From positions 1 to 61,227 of the forward strand of contig CAJOFJ010000012.1 in assembly GCA_905233625.1 (NCBI GenBank): DNA of 61,227 nt, in the 5' to 3' direction. Positions within the stretch are counted from its first letter, which is position 1; every line of letters starts with the position of its first letter. Origin of the DNA: an uncultured Bacteroidales bacterium. Its GTDB lineage: Bacteria; Bacteroidota; Bacteroidia; Bacteroidales; WCHB1-69. Below are positions 1 to 8,700 of the stretch, piece after piece. The notes under the pieces were generated by a model that was not told where the DNA came from, ran no database searches, and saw nothing but the letters and a program-made list of their open reading frames with translations. The position numbers were made by a program, and so were the translations under genes.

Positions 1-94
1 AACTCAGATTAGGAATGAATCCTGTCCAATACCGGATAAATTTTATCAGTGAACACAATATAAACAAAATTTAGTGTCCAACTTTTGGGGTGCA
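1..94 (+). mobile_element. Right end of an IS3-family (IS150-like) insertion sequence
   Basis: The window opens inside a transposable element. Positions 3-74 code in frame for the last 23 residues of a protein containing 'GMNPVQYRINF', which resembles the C-terminus of IS3/IS150-group DDE transposases (xGMSPVQYR). Directly after the stop comes TGTCCAACTTTTGGGGTGCA (75-94). Read inward this is TGCACCCCAAAAGTTGGACA, the style of terminal inverted repeat that IS150-like elements carry, ending in the expected CA. The left part lies outside the window, so completeness cannot be judged. The family call rests on memory of the motif, not on a database hit. Confidence 0.7.
3..74 (+). CDS. IS3-family transposase, C-terminal 23 residues (partial)
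   Basis: Partial open frame entering from the left edge and ending at TAG 72-74. The visible protein is very short: it contains LRLGMNPVQYRINF followed by a polar tail. The RLGMNPVQYR stretch matches the conserved end of the integrase core of OrfB transposases in IS3-family elements, which catalyse cut-and-paste or copy-out transposition through a DDE active site that would lie upstream of the window. Whether the gene is intact cannot be seen. Confidence 0.6.
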   Translation, partial: LRLGMNPVQYRINFISEHNINKI

Positions 95-105
95 ATACAT
101 CGCGC

Positions 106-132
106 TTGTGCGGGGTTAATGGAATATCGTGC
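106..132 (+). repeat. 27-nt repeat fragment, second copy at 1486-1512
   Basis: A stretch containing TTGTGCGGGGTTAATGGAAT is identical over 27 nt to 1486-1512. At the second site it is the right arm of a hairpin plus the start of the next hairpin. Here the left arm is missing and IS-end sequence lies just before it, so this copy looks like a hairpin repeat that was cut by the insertion. The rest of 133-303 is AT-rich and holds no gene that I can support. Confidence 0.6.
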
Positions 133-303
133 CGTTGACACATGAAGTTATAGAAAAATTGCGTTTTCCTCATATTTTTTCCAAATTCTCATACGGAAAT
201 CTTTTGAAAAACCATTTTTTCTTTTTCTTGTTTTCAAAATTCAAAAATATAAATCATTGAAAATGAATATTTTATATATTATAGAAGAAAAATTTTCACC
301 AAC

Positions 304-335
304 TTGTTTTTGCATTAAAAAAAGTTGTATCTTTG
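304..335 (+). promoter_or_regulatory. Bacteroidota-type promoter for the tRNA-Asp locus
   Basis: A TTG at 304-306 and TATCTTTG at 328-335 are separated by 21 nt. This matches the Bacteroidota -33 (TTTG/TTG) and -7 (TAnnTTTG) pattern. It lies about 20 nt before the tRNA 5' end at 356. Confidence 0.65.
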
Positions 336-355
336 CATCCTCAAAACAAACGGAA

Positions 356-417
356 GGTTCGGTAGTTCAGTTTGGTTAGAATGCCTGCCTGTCACGCAGG
401 AGGTCGCGAGTTCGAAA
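356..417 (+). tRNA. Truncated tRNA-Asp(GUC), 3' part missing
   Basis: The 5' acceptor strand GGTTCGG (356-362), a D-arm, and a complete anticodon arm (stem CCTGC/GCAGG, loop CTGTCAC, anticodon GTC at 391-393) are present. They are followed by the variable loop, the 5' T-stem GCGAG (406-410) and the T-loop start TTCGA. The 3' T-stem (CTCGC), the 3' acceptor strand (CCGAACC), the discriminator base and CCA are all absent. The sequence goes straight into a GGCCGTC/GACGGCC hairpin. As written it cannot fold into a mature tRNA. It is a small deletion, a pseudogene, or an assembly error. Confidence 0.8.
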
Positions 418-444
418 GGCCGTCAGCAATGACGGCCTATTTTG
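418..444 (+). terminator. Hairpin terminator behind the tRNA-Asp fragment
   Basis: GGCCGTC (418-424) and GACGGCC (431-437) form a 7-bp stem with an AGCAAT loop, followed by TATTTTGTT. This is probably the natural terminator of the tRNA unit. The tRNA 3' half that should come before it is missing. Confidence 0.7.
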
Positions 445-524
445 TTATGACTACTCCCTCTCATTGAAGTCTCACAGAAAATGGAATAAACGGTCTATAA
501 TCATTTAAAATATTGATTTTCAAT

Positions 525-1286
525 ATGATCACTTACCCCAATTTCAAAATCAATATCGGACTGAATATCGTGGCCAAACGTGCCGACGGTTTTCATGAGC
601 TGCAAACGGTGTTTTATCCTGTAGATACGCTAAAAGACGAATTGGAAATCAATAGGATAGAGAAAGGAGTGAGACTTTCGGTGCGGAACGTGGAAAATCT
701 TTGCGCCGATGAGGACAATTTGTGTGTCAAAGCTTTTCGTTTGCTACAGCAGCATTTTGATATCGATGGGGTGGAGATTAAACTGTCGAAAAACATCCCT
801 TTCGGTGCTGGTTTGGGTGGCGGTTCTGCCGATGCGGCTTTCGCTCTGAAAATGTACAATGAGCTGTTTCAATTGCAACTTTCTTCAATGGAATTGCGGG
901 ATTTGGCCGCCCAGTTGGGTAGCGATACGGCGTTTTTTATTGAAAACCGCCCCGTTTATGCCACTGGCCGTGGAGAGATCATGACGCCGCTGGATTTGGA
1001 TTTGTCCGCCTACAGGATAGAAATGGTCAAACCCGATTTTTCCATTTCCACCAAAGAGGCTTATGCCGGTGTGCATCCCCAGCAGCCCGCAATCAGTCTA
1101 AATGAACTGATAAAGCGACCCATAACGGAATGGAAACATTGCATCCATAATGAGTTTGAGGATTCCTTGTTCCTGAAATACCCTGCATTGCAGGAAATCA
1201 AAGATGACTTTTATTCCCGCGGTGCTGTTTATGCCTCTATGTCCGGCAGCGGCTCCGCGGTTTACGGGATTTTCGATATAGAGTAA
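525..1286 (+). CDS. ispE: 4-diphosphocytidyl-2-C-methyl-D-erythritol kinase
   Basis: GHMP-family kinase of the MEP isoprenoid pathway. It phosphorylates the 2-hydroxyl of CDP-methylerythritol using ATP, in the cytoplasm. The N-terminus (MITYPNFKINIGLNIVAKR) with the K-x-N-x-x-L motif is typical. The glycine-rich ATP loop is IPFGAGLGGGSADAAF (near residue 90), and the C-terminal SGSGSAVYGIF completes the GHMP fold. At 253 residues it is normal to slightly short. I chose ATG 525; an in-frame TTG at 513 would add only MIFN. It stands alone after the tRNA fragment and ends in front of a hairpin cluster it shares convergently with the minus-strand ureohydrolase. Confidence 0.95.
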   Translation: MITYPNFKINIGLNIVAKRADGFHELQTVFYPVDTLKDELEINRIEKGVRLSVRNVENLCADEDNLCVKAFRLLQQHFDIDGVEIKLSKNIPFGAGLGGGSADAAFALKMYNELFQLQLSSMELRDLAAQLGSDTAFFIENRPVYATGRGEIMTPLDLDLSAYRIEMVKPDFSISTKEAYAGVHPQQPAISLNELIKRPITEWKHCIHNEFEDSLFLKYPALQEIKDDFYSRGAVYASMSGSGSAVYGIFDIE

Positions 1287-1318
1287 TAATACAAATTGTG
1301 CACCTGTTGGTTGAGTCG

Positions 1319-1522
1319 TGTGCCGAAGGCACAAAATCCTATTAACCCCGCACGTCAGTGTGGGGTAGGAAATCTGCCATCACATACGGCGTGTCGAAGA
1401 CACGCTACAACAACGACATCATATAAAGTAGCGTGCCTTTGGCACGCAGAGGTTGATGAGATAGCCTCGTACCCCACACAACAAGTTGTGCGGGGTTAAT
1501 GGAATATCGTGCTTTCAGCACG
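1319..1522. repeat. Cluster of six short hairpins between convergent genes
   Basis: Six inverted repeats lie within about 200 nt: GTGCC-GAA-GGCAC (1320-1332), ACCCCGCAC/GTGTGGGGT (1345-1366), GCGTGTC-GAA-GACACGC (1389-1405), GCGTGCC-TTT-GGCACGC (1431-1447), ACCCC.../...GGGGT (1471-1496) and CGTGCT/AGCACG (1508-1522). Three have a GAA or TTT triloop, a very stable small DNA hairpin type. ispE (+) and the ureohydrolase (-) converge here, so the cluster may act as a transcription stop for both, but it also looks like an expanding repeat. Positions 1536-1572 add TTAGCACATT-type repeats. Confidence 0.7.
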
Positions 1523-1568
1523 CTAATGTCAATGAAATTGGCACATTAGCACATTGATAATTAGCACA

Positions 1569-2417
1569 TTAACTCCTTTTCTCCCACAGGCAAATCACCT
1601 TATACACCAGCACCGCGGCGAGCACATCCGACGATTTGTCATGCGGCTGGGGGCAGAGTTCCACCACATCGAAACCGACAATTTTTTTCGAAGCGAAGAG
1701 TTTTTCCATAAAGGCAATCAGAGTGTACCATGAAAGTCCTCCTGGCAGCGGGGTGCCCGTGGAGGGCAATACCGACGGGTCTAAACCATCCAGGTCGATG
1801 GTGAGATATACATGGTCGGTGAGGCGGTCAATGGCCTGCTGCATCCAGTCGCTGTTGTCATACATCTTGTGGGCATAGAAGATGTTCTCTTTCACGATGT
1901 TATGCATTTCTTCCGTGCACACATTGCGGATACCCACCTGCACCACACGGGCATAATCTTGGGCTCTGCGCATCACACAAGCATGGTTGTATATCGAGCC
2001 GTGATACTCGTCACGCAGGTCAGCGTGCGCATCTACCTGCAAAACCGACAAATCCGGATATTTTTCGCTGAACGCCTTGATGGAACCGACTGATACAGAG
2101 TGCTCTCCACCCAATAGGCCGATGCGTTTCTGCTTGTCCATAAAGTGCTTAACTCTCAAATATACCGATTCCACCATTTTGTCCGGTGTGCTGAAGTCAT
2201 AGCCGTGGCGGTCAGTGTAGATGCCGGCGGTATAGGGCTCCATCTCGAACTGCACATCGTACAGCTCAATGCTGTCGGAGGCGTCGATAATGGCTTGCGG
2301 TCCTTTGTCAGCGCCTTTCACGAAAGTGCTGGTGCCGTCGTAGGCAACGGGCAAGAGGGCGTATTTTGCGTTTTCCAAGCGAGCGTATTGCTCGTCCATG
2401 TCCAAGAAGTATTCCAT
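1569..2417 (-). CDS. speB: Agmatinase-type ureohydrolase
   Basis: Arginase/agmatinase superfamily enzyme that hydrolyses a guanidino group to urea with a binuclear Mn centre. Agmatine to putrescine is the most likely reaction. The metal-binding motifs are in order: GGEHSVSVG, DAHADLRDEY, and DLDGLDPSVLPSTGTPLPGG (the family signature). It is 282 residues long, the usual size. It is a single minus-strand gene starting at ATG 2417, with hairpin repeats on both sides. Family members of this size in Bacteroidota are commonly named agmatinase; the exact substrate (agmatine or another guanidino compound) cannot be read from the sequence. Confidence 0.88.
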   Translation of the reverse strand: MEYFLDMDEQYARLENAKYALLPVAYDGTSTFVKGADKGPQAIIDASDSIELYDVQFEMEPYTAGIYTDRHGYDFSTPDKMVESVYLRVKHFMDKQKRIGLLGGEHSVSVGSIKAFSEKYPDLSVLQVDAHADLRDEYHGSIYNHACVMRRAQDYARVVQVGIRNVCTEEMHNIVKENIFYAHKMYDNSDWMQQAIDRLTDHVYLTIDLDGLDPSVLPSTGTPLPGGLSWYTLIAFMEKLFASKKIVGFDVVELCPQPHDKSSDVLAAVLVYKVICLWEKRS

Positions 2418-2493
2418 TTTTTTCAGATTAGTATTGTCGTATTAAATATCCTTGTTTTTCGTATCAATTTACCCGAACGGGGTTAGGGTATGG

Positions 2494-2540
2494 CCTCGAA
2501 GAGGACGAATCTTAGTAACCCCTCACGTAAGTGTGGGGTT
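2494..2540. repeat. Two hairpins related to the 1319-1522 cluster
   Basis: CCTC-GAA-GAGG (2494-2504) is a GAA-triloop hairpin. AACCCCTCAC-GTAA-GTGTGGGGTT (2517-2540) is nearly the same element as 1345-1366. The second reaches the stop codon of the minus-strand macroglobulin-like gene and may help end its transcript. Confidence 0.6.
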
Positions 2541-5500
2541 ATTGAACAGTAACTTGAATGCCTTCGCTGTGCGAGGTGAATTCGGGCGCGTACATGCACT
2601 GGATGGTGGTGATGCCATTGCTGTAAGTTCCTGCCATCGTGGCAATCAGAGTGTATTCGAACACGTAAGTGCCCTTGGGCAGATAGTCGATGAAGAAGTT
2701 GGTGGCGGCATCGCCGGTGGCCTCGTAATACCACAGACCGTCCTGGTGTTTGTACTGCGAAAGCACATTCACAGGTTCGAAAGCGGACGCACGCATGTCT
2801 TTCAGGTGGACATATTCCATGTCGCGGTCACAGCGGATTTCGGTGCGTACCCGCACTTTGTCACCGACTTTCAGCGGTGAATTTTCCGTAATCGGCACCA
2901 GCACTTCGCCACGGTCTCCGATTTCTACCTTGTAAAGTTTCTTTTGGATGCTGAAGTTCTGGTCGTCGCTGTGGGAAACTTTGTCCAGATTTTCCAGGTA
3001 CTGCCAGTACAATCCTCCCCAAGCAGGACCGTCGCTGCTCTTGTCAATTTGGATGGTGGCCATGTCTTCCGTCACTTCGCTGCCATTCCAAGCTTTTTTG
3101 ATATAGCCGGTGCCGGCCTCGGCCTGCATGCTCTTGTCGCCTTCGGTGTAGCTCCAGTCACCCATGGTCAGCATCACCCCGTTGGTGTTCTCCAGTTGTG
3201 TATTGTTGAGCAACAGGGCGTAAACGGCCTCCGTGGTGGACTTGGTGGTGGGCCAGTTCTGCGTTTGCTTTTGCTTGAGCAGCCACAGTTGCATCTGTTC
3301 CACAGATTTCTGGTCCTTGGTGATGGTGTTGAACGCCTCAATCAGCAGGGCCTGGCGCTCAATGGGGGCTTCATACCAGAAGTAGCCGTAGCCTTCTTTC
3401 TTCCAGAACATGCCCATTTCTTCTGAATATTGTGCCCTTGATTTGATGTTCGCCACAATTTCCTGGGCCAGCTGGGTATCACCATTGCGATAGCAGATCA
3501 AAGCCGTCATGGCTTGGGTGTAAATGGACTGCTTTTTCCAGTTCTTTTTCAGATTGGCATAATAATAATTGTAGGCCTCGCTGTTGGTGGTGCTGACTTT
3601 CTGTTTCAGGAAGAAACTGCGGGCGTACAGGTAGTGGATGTCCGTCACGTCATAGTCTGCTTTCTTGCCTCTATACCACTTATCGTAGATCTCGCGGGCT
3701 TTGTTGTCGATGAAGTTAACCGCTTTCCTGATGACCTGGTCGCTCATAGGATTCTGAACACCAAGTACTTGCAAATGACCGCAGCCCGCTACAATATGCT
3801 GGGTGATGTAACGACTGCTCTCATGGCTGCCGAACCACGACCAACCGCCGTCATTGTTCTGGGCTTTCTCCAATTTGGTCACAGCGGCCTTGTTCTCTTT
3901 GGTCATGCGGTGCAGGTCGAACAGCAGGGCGATGTTCTGTTTCCGCATCGACTCGTTCTGGGCATCCAACACCCATGGGGTTTCTTCCAGAATGACGGAT
4001 TTCAGTTCCTGATTCTTCTCCAATTGTGAGCAAAAAGCATCGGGTGATTCATTCAGCCAGCTGTCGAAAACGGTTTTGATGCGGGGATGCGAGTTGACGA
4101 GGTGAGCCGCCAAAGTGTTGGCATACAAACGGCTGAAAGTTTGTTCGTTGCATTCATGGGGATATTCCATCAGATAGGGCAGGGCCTGGATGGCGTACCA
4201 GATGGGGTTGGGAGTGAATTCCAAAGTATAGGATTGGGTGCTCAAGGTGGAGTTGGCGATGCCGAAACTGTTTTTCAATTTACTGAAAGTGAATGTTTTG
4301 CTTCCTTTCCCTGAAATATGAAGCGGCAGGCTCTCGGTCACCAGAATGCGGTTGGTAAGGATGGGCAGGGTGGCTTCTTCCCCGTCGGCATACGCGGGAC
4401 TCTGGTCATTTTGCGCTTCTATGCGGTAGGTTACCGCACCCAAGTCTTTGGGAACCGTCAGGGTGAAGTGCACTTCCTTGCTTTGTCCTGCCTCAACGGT
4501 GAAACTCTGGGCAGAGATGCCGTTGGTCAAGTCTAATTTTTCCCCGTTGAAAGGATTGGTCAAAGTCAGTTTCACCTGTCCGCTTTGTTGTACCTCGCCC
4601 ATATTGACCACCTTGGCGGACAGCACCACCAGGTCGCCTTCCCGCAGGAATCTCGGCACATTGGGCACCACCATCAGCGGTTTTTGGGTCTGCACAAATT
4701 TCTCGAAATAGCCGCTCATCAGCTCGTTGTTATGAGCAAAACCTTGCAGTTTCCAGCGGGTGAGCGATTCGGGTATGGTAAAGGATACCAGCACATTGCC
4801 CTCTTTGTCCGTTTGCAGATGCGGGAAGAAGAATGCGGTTTCGTTGAAATTGGTGCGGATTTGAATATCCGTAGATCCTGTTCCTTTTTCCAGATTTTCA
4901 TCAAGATTTAAATCTATGTCGACTTGGATATTGTCTTCAACCACTTCTATGGCTTCTCCTGTCGCTACAGTATGATTAGCGGCCATATCCATATCCATTT
5001 CCATGCTTACCTCCACACCATTGGCGGTATAGGCGCCAGCGGCTTTACTCATCATCAGGCGGTTTCTACGCCAGCTATTGATTTCCCATAACAGTTGCGG
5101 ATAGTTCCGGCTAATGAAATCATAGGAAGTTTTCTGAAAATTCCGGTAATAGCTGTTTCCAAAGTTTGAAGAGATACGGAAATAATAATTGAAAATAGGT
5201 TTGCTGGTGTTAAATATGCTTGAAATCCAAGAGTTTGGCGAGGCTAAAGCGTCTAAGGAAGCGTCGTACATGGAGCAGAGCAATTCCGCCGCCACCTTGT
5301 CCCCGTTTTTGTCTTTCAGCCGAATTTGATATTGTTCCTGACTGCCCGGCAGAGTCTTGTCACGGAAAGTCAAAAAATCAAAGTCGATTTTTTTGTGACT
5401 GAAGGGAATATTGAAATTTAAGTTTTTTTCATATTGTTTGTTGTTCTGCGTGACGAAGGCATGGACAACCACTTTGTCAAGGTCTTTTTCGGTCACAATA

Positions 5501-8475
5501 TAACTGAAATCGGCTTTGCCTTGATTGAGTTTCACCCATTTTGACTCCACTAATTCATCATTAGAGACGATTTCGCATAGTACCATGGCATTTTTCAGAT
5601 AACTTCCCAAGGTAAAATGAATAGTTTCACCGACTTCTACCGTGTTTTTGTTAGATGTTGTCAGCCAAATAGCTTCGTAATTCGCGCATTTTTTACTTTT
5701 TTCGTCATAAATCAATACATAATACTCTTCTTGGATCTGATTATTATCTTTGTCGTAAGTGCTTAAGCTGATTTTGTAATAAGCTTCCTGAAGATTTTTC
5801 ATATCCTGAATGATGAAAGGATTTTGGCCATCGGTCACAAAATCGTCATGTTTAACAGTTTTTAGGACTTTCCAATTGCTCTTTTGAGCCTCGTTTTGGA
5901 AGTCCAGATAATGCAGTTTTTGAATCATCTGGATAGAATCAGACAGATAATAATTGGCTTCCGAGCAACTGTATTTGTAATTTTCAGGAGTTTGCAAGGC
6001 TTCGATGCGGTAATGGATTGTCCCTTTTTGGGCCTCACCAGCCAAGTTGGTGATTTTTACGGGGAACTGGTTTTCCCCGTTCAAGGCAATGCTTTCGGGG
6101 AATTCCGCATTGATCAGCAGTCCGATTTTGCTCACCAAGACACGGGTGGAGCCGCTGTGGGTTTCGCCTGTGATGTCGGTCACATCCACACTGATTTCGT
6201 AGGTGTAGAGAGGGTTGTAGCGTTGTGACTCCAAGTCGGGCTGGGCAATGAAATCGATATGGAAATTACCCTCATTGTCGCTGGTCGTCTCGCCATGGGC
6301 TATTTCCTGGGATTTTCCTGCGGGTTGCCACCACCACCAGCGCCACCAGGGGAAGGAGGCCTTGCGTACCACATGATATTTTACACTTGCCCCACCGATA
6401 CCATAGCCAGCGTAGGCTTTCACATGGCCGTCCACGCTTACATTTTGCCCGATTTTGAACTCTTCGGTGGGTTGGTCCATCGTGATTTCAAAGGTGGGGC
6501 GTTTGTATTCTTCTACCGAGAAATAATGGTTGTCTAAATATTTTGATTCCAATTTAATCTGAAGATGAAAGCTCCCTGTCAACCCTTGGTTAGGCAAAAC
6601 AAAACTTCCTGATGCAGAACCATATTCATTTGAAGTAAGTTGTTGTTCAGCAACTTTTTGATGGTTGGCATCATATAATTCAACGGTAATTTTTTGACCA
6701 TTGTTCGTCTTTTGCTGAAGAATAGTGTTTCCTACGCTTGTTGTTTCCACCAAAATCGTCTTGAAATAGACCGTTTGTCCGGGTCTGTATATGCTTCGGT
6801 CAGTGAATGTATAGGCTTTCTCAGCAATATTGACCTTTGGGTCATCATGATATCTGCCCCAATACTGGTGCTCGATAATCTGGTATTTATCCTGTTGCCA
6901 CGAGGCTGAGGCCCTTAGCGTATAAGCATTATCTGTAATTTCACAGGAACATCTGCCATCGGCATCGCAAATGAGCTGAATGCTTTTGGAGGCTTTGCTG
7001 GCATTGTAATTCGGGTAGAGGGAAACTTTTACTTCCGCTCCTTTGAGGGGTTGGCCTGTGGTGCGGTCGAACACGAAAAACTCCAATTTTTTGCCGTTTT
7101 GCCGGTATTGTGCGTCAATATTGGTCACTTGCAAGGCGGAAAAGGAGTAGCCTTTGTTATTCTCATTGGTGAAGGCGGCATCGGAAGCTAATAGTACATA
7201 AAAGCCTGCGTCTAATGAGGGTAGCAGAAAATGTCCACTCACGCCGCGATAGTCTTTTTCGTTGGGAGCGTTGAGTTCGGTGTCATAGATTTCTTTCTGT
7301 TGTATCAGCCAGGCATAAAATTTTTTGTTATCCGAAATTCTTTTCAATTCAAAGTCTTCTTTTGTGCAAGAAACAACACGGAAATACAGGTTTTCACAAT
7401 TTTTATAGGAGAAAGTGATGAGGTTGGCTTGGTTGGCGGGAATGATTTTGTTGCTGCTGAATTTCACTTCAGAACTTTTGATTTCTTTAATGTCATTTTT
7501 GGCATTACGGGCTTCTATGGATTTCGGTGCCGCCGCAATGGTTTTGTTGAACCAGTCAATAGCGATGATATAGTCGTTTTTGTACTCTGGATGGGTGTTT
7601 TTATCATATTGACTGCCTCTTTTCTGATAGAAATTACCCATAGCATTAGTGATCATTTCATATCCTTCTTTGCCTTGATATTGTTTTTCCATGCTGGTGA
7701 GTGCCGCCAATTGCAAATCCGAGGCATTGTCCAAGGTACTATGTGAGCCGAGATACTCAAAACGGCGGAGTGTGGCATCGATTAATGCTTTGTTATTTGC
7801 CTCATTCAGGTGAAGGTCGGTCAGCATTTGCAGGGTGCTCAGCGTCAGATACGAAAACGCCAGCTCGTCGTCATAGGGAATGTCAATGTTGGCAAATTGT
7901 TGAGGTTCAGCCCAGTATCGCTCATCATTTACATCAAAAGGAACTTCGGGTATCGGCAGTTCATAAATTTCATTCTGTAGGAAATCCAAAAAACGGAAGG
8001 CTAAAAAGTCGTACAGAGTGGGGCGGTAGGTTTCCGAAGTCACCGAATCTAACAAAACAGCGTACTCTCGGATGGGAATTTTGCTGAGTGCTTCTTTATT
8101 TTCAAAAGAAAGCAGATAATGTTTGATGATTTCCTTTGCGAAGCGTTGCGCGTCCCAGGTGTTGAAATCAGAGGCATTGGCCTCTTCGTCAGCAAGGACG
8201 GTGCGGTCCATAATGCGCCAGCGGTTCTGCTGATAGTAAGTCGATAGCAGCTGGGCCATGCAGCTTTGCCAAATTGCCACGTTGGCAGGGTTATTCTTTT
8301 GTTGTTCAATCTGCTGATTGATTGATAGATATATGGTATCAAAGGCGTTGTCATACTGCATCATTTGTTTTTCATACAGTTTCAGTTGCCGCTGGATATC
8401 CTTGGGACTTTGTTGTGCAAAAGTTACCATGTTGCAAAGGAAAAAAAATGAAACGATAAGCGTGGTTCTTTTCAT
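2539..8475 (-). CDS. Alpha-2-macroglobulin family protein with MG2 domain and thioester motif
   Basis: Very large secreted protein (1978 residues) with a signal peptide (MKRTTLIVSFFFLCNMVTFAQ-like; written here only as its features: KR, long hydrophobic stretch, AQ cleavage). An MG2-type segment, TDRSIYRPGQTVYFKTI, lies near residue 560. A Trp-rich stretch, PWWRWWWWQP, lies near 715. The alpha-2-macroglobulin domain (ESLTRWKLQGFAHN) begins near 1230. A thioester-type motif, YPHECNEQTFSR, sits near 1440, followed by an alpha-alpha barrel region (NNDGGWSWFG). Bacterial members are thought to trap proteases at the cell surface or in the periplasm. I see no lipobox, so it is probably not a lipoprotein. 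No penicillin-binding protein partner (pbpC) is next to it. Confidence 0.9.
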   Translation of the reverse strand: MKRTTLIVSFFFLCNMVTFAQQSPKDIQRQLKLYEKQMMQYDNAFDTIYLSINQQIEQQKNNPANVAIWQSCMAQLLSTYYQQNRWRIMDRTVLADEEANASDFNTWDAQRFAKEIIKHYLLSFENKEALSKIPIREYAVLLDSVTSETYRPTLYDFLAFRFLDFLQNEIYELPIPEVPFDVNDERYWAEPQQFANIDIPYDDELAFSYLTLSTLQMLTDLHLNEANNKALIDATLRRFEYLGSHSTLDNASDLQLAALTSMEKQYQGKEGYEMITNAMGNFYQKRGSQYDKNTHPEYKNDYIIAIDWFNKTIAAAPKSIEARNAKNDIKEIKSSEVKFSSNKIIPANQANLITFSYKNCENLYFRVVSCTKEDFELKRISDNKKFYAWLIQQKEIYDTELNAPNEKDYRGVSGHFLLPSLDAGFYVLLASDAAFTNENNKGYSFSALQVTNIDAQYRQNGKKLEFFVFDRTTGQPLKGAEVKVSLYPNYNASKASKSIQLICDADGRCSCEITDNAYTLRASASWQQDKYQIIEHQYWGRYHDDPKVNIAEKAYTFTDRSIYRPGQTVYFKTILVETTSVGNTILQQKTNNGQKITVELYDANHQKVAEQQLTSNEYGSASGSFVLPNQGLTGSFHLQIKLESKYLDNHYFSVEEYKRPTFEITMDQPTEEFKIGQNVSVDGHVKAYAGYGIGGASVKYHVVRKASFPWWRWWWWQPAGKSQEIAHGETTSDNEGNFHIDFIAQPDLESQRYNPLYTYEISVDVTDITGETHSGSTRVLVSKIGLLINAEFPESIALNGENQFPVKITNLAGEAQKGTIHYRIEALQTPENYKYSCSEANYYLSDSIQMIQKLHYLDFQNEAQKSNWKVLKTVKHDDFVTDGQNPFIIQDMKNLQEAYYKISLSTYDKDNNQIQEEYYVLIYDEKSKKCANYEAIWLTTSNKNTVEVGETIHFTLGSYLKNAMVLCEIVSNDELVESKWVKLNQGKADFSYIVTEKDLDKVVVHAFVTQNNKQYEKNLNFNIPFSHKKIDFDFLTFRDKTLPGSQEQYQIRLKDKNGDKVAAELLCSMYDASLDALASPNSWISSIFNTSKPIFNYYFRISSNFGNSYYRNFQKTSYDFISRNYPQLLWEINSWRRNRLMMSKAAGAYTANGVEVSMEMDMDMAANHTVATGEAIEVVEDNIQVDIDLNLDENLEKGTGSTDIQIRTNFNETAFFFPHLQTDKEGNVLVSFTIPESLTRWKLQGFAHNNELMSGYFEKFVQTQKPLMVVPNVPRFLREGDLVVLSAKVVNMGEVQQSGQVKLTLTNPFNGEKLDLTNGISAQSFTVEAGQSKEVHFTLTVPKDLGAVTYRIEAQNDQSPAYADGEEATLPILTNRILVTESLPLHISGKGSKTFTFSKLKNSFGIANSTLSTQSYTLEFTPNPIWYAIQALPYLMEYPHECNEQTFSRLYANTLAAHLVNSHPRIKTVFDSWLNESPDAFCSQLEKNQELKSVILEETPWVLDAQNESMRKQNIALLFDLHRMTKENKAAVTKLEKAQNNDGGWSWFGSHESSRYITQHIVAGCGHLQVLGVQNPMSDQVIRKAVNFIDNKAREIYDKWYRGKKADYDVTDIHYLYARSFFLKQKVSTTNSEAYNYYYANLKKNWKKQSIYTQAMTALICYRNGDTQLAQEIVANIKSRAQYSEEMGMFWKKEGYGYFWYEAPIERQALLIEAFNTITKDQKSVEQMQLWLLKQKQTQNWPTTKSTTEAVYALLLNNTQLENTNGVMLTMGDWSYTEGDKSMQAEAGTGYIKKAWNGSEVTEDMATIQIDKSSDGPAWGGLYWQYLENLDKVSHSDDQNFSIQKKLYKVEIGDRGEVLVPITENSPLKVGDKVRVRTEIRCDRDMEYVHLKDMRASAFEPVNVLSQYKHQDGLWYYEATGDAATNFFIDYLPKGTYVFEYTLIATMAGTYSNGITTIQCMYAPEFTSHSEGIQVTVQ

Positions 8476-8511
8476 ATTCTTATAATTTCTATATGAACGT
8501 GCAAATTTACA

Positions 8512-8519
8512 AAATAGTT
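8512..8519 (-). promoter_or_regulatory. Candidate -7 box (TAAATTTG) for the macroglobulin-like gene
   Basis: The minus-strand TAAATTTG fits TAnnTTTG and lies 36 nt before the start codon at 8475. No convincing -33 box was found at the usual distance. The rest of 8520-8658 is AT-rich and shows nothing else I can name. Confidence 0.4.
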
Positions 8520-8658
8520 TGGATTGTTGATATTTTTACAGGTTTAAACCAAAAAGTGCCGAAGGCTCACCACCACATCCTTATGTGTCAGAAAATCAAC
8601 AAGAAAAAATAATTATAAAAAAATGAGGGGAAAATGGAAATTGTTACAATATTTTTCG

Positions 8659-8666
8659 TATTTTTG
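8659..8666 (+). promoter_or_regulatory. Candidate -7 box (TATTTTTG) for the TonB-family gene
   Basis: TATTTTTG matches TAnnTTTG and lies 34 nt before ATG 8701. A TTG at 8641-8643 is closer than the usual spacing, so the -33 element is uncertain. Confidence 0.5.
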
Positions 8667-8700
8667 CCGTTACAAATAAAAGAATCAAAAATTTATCGCC

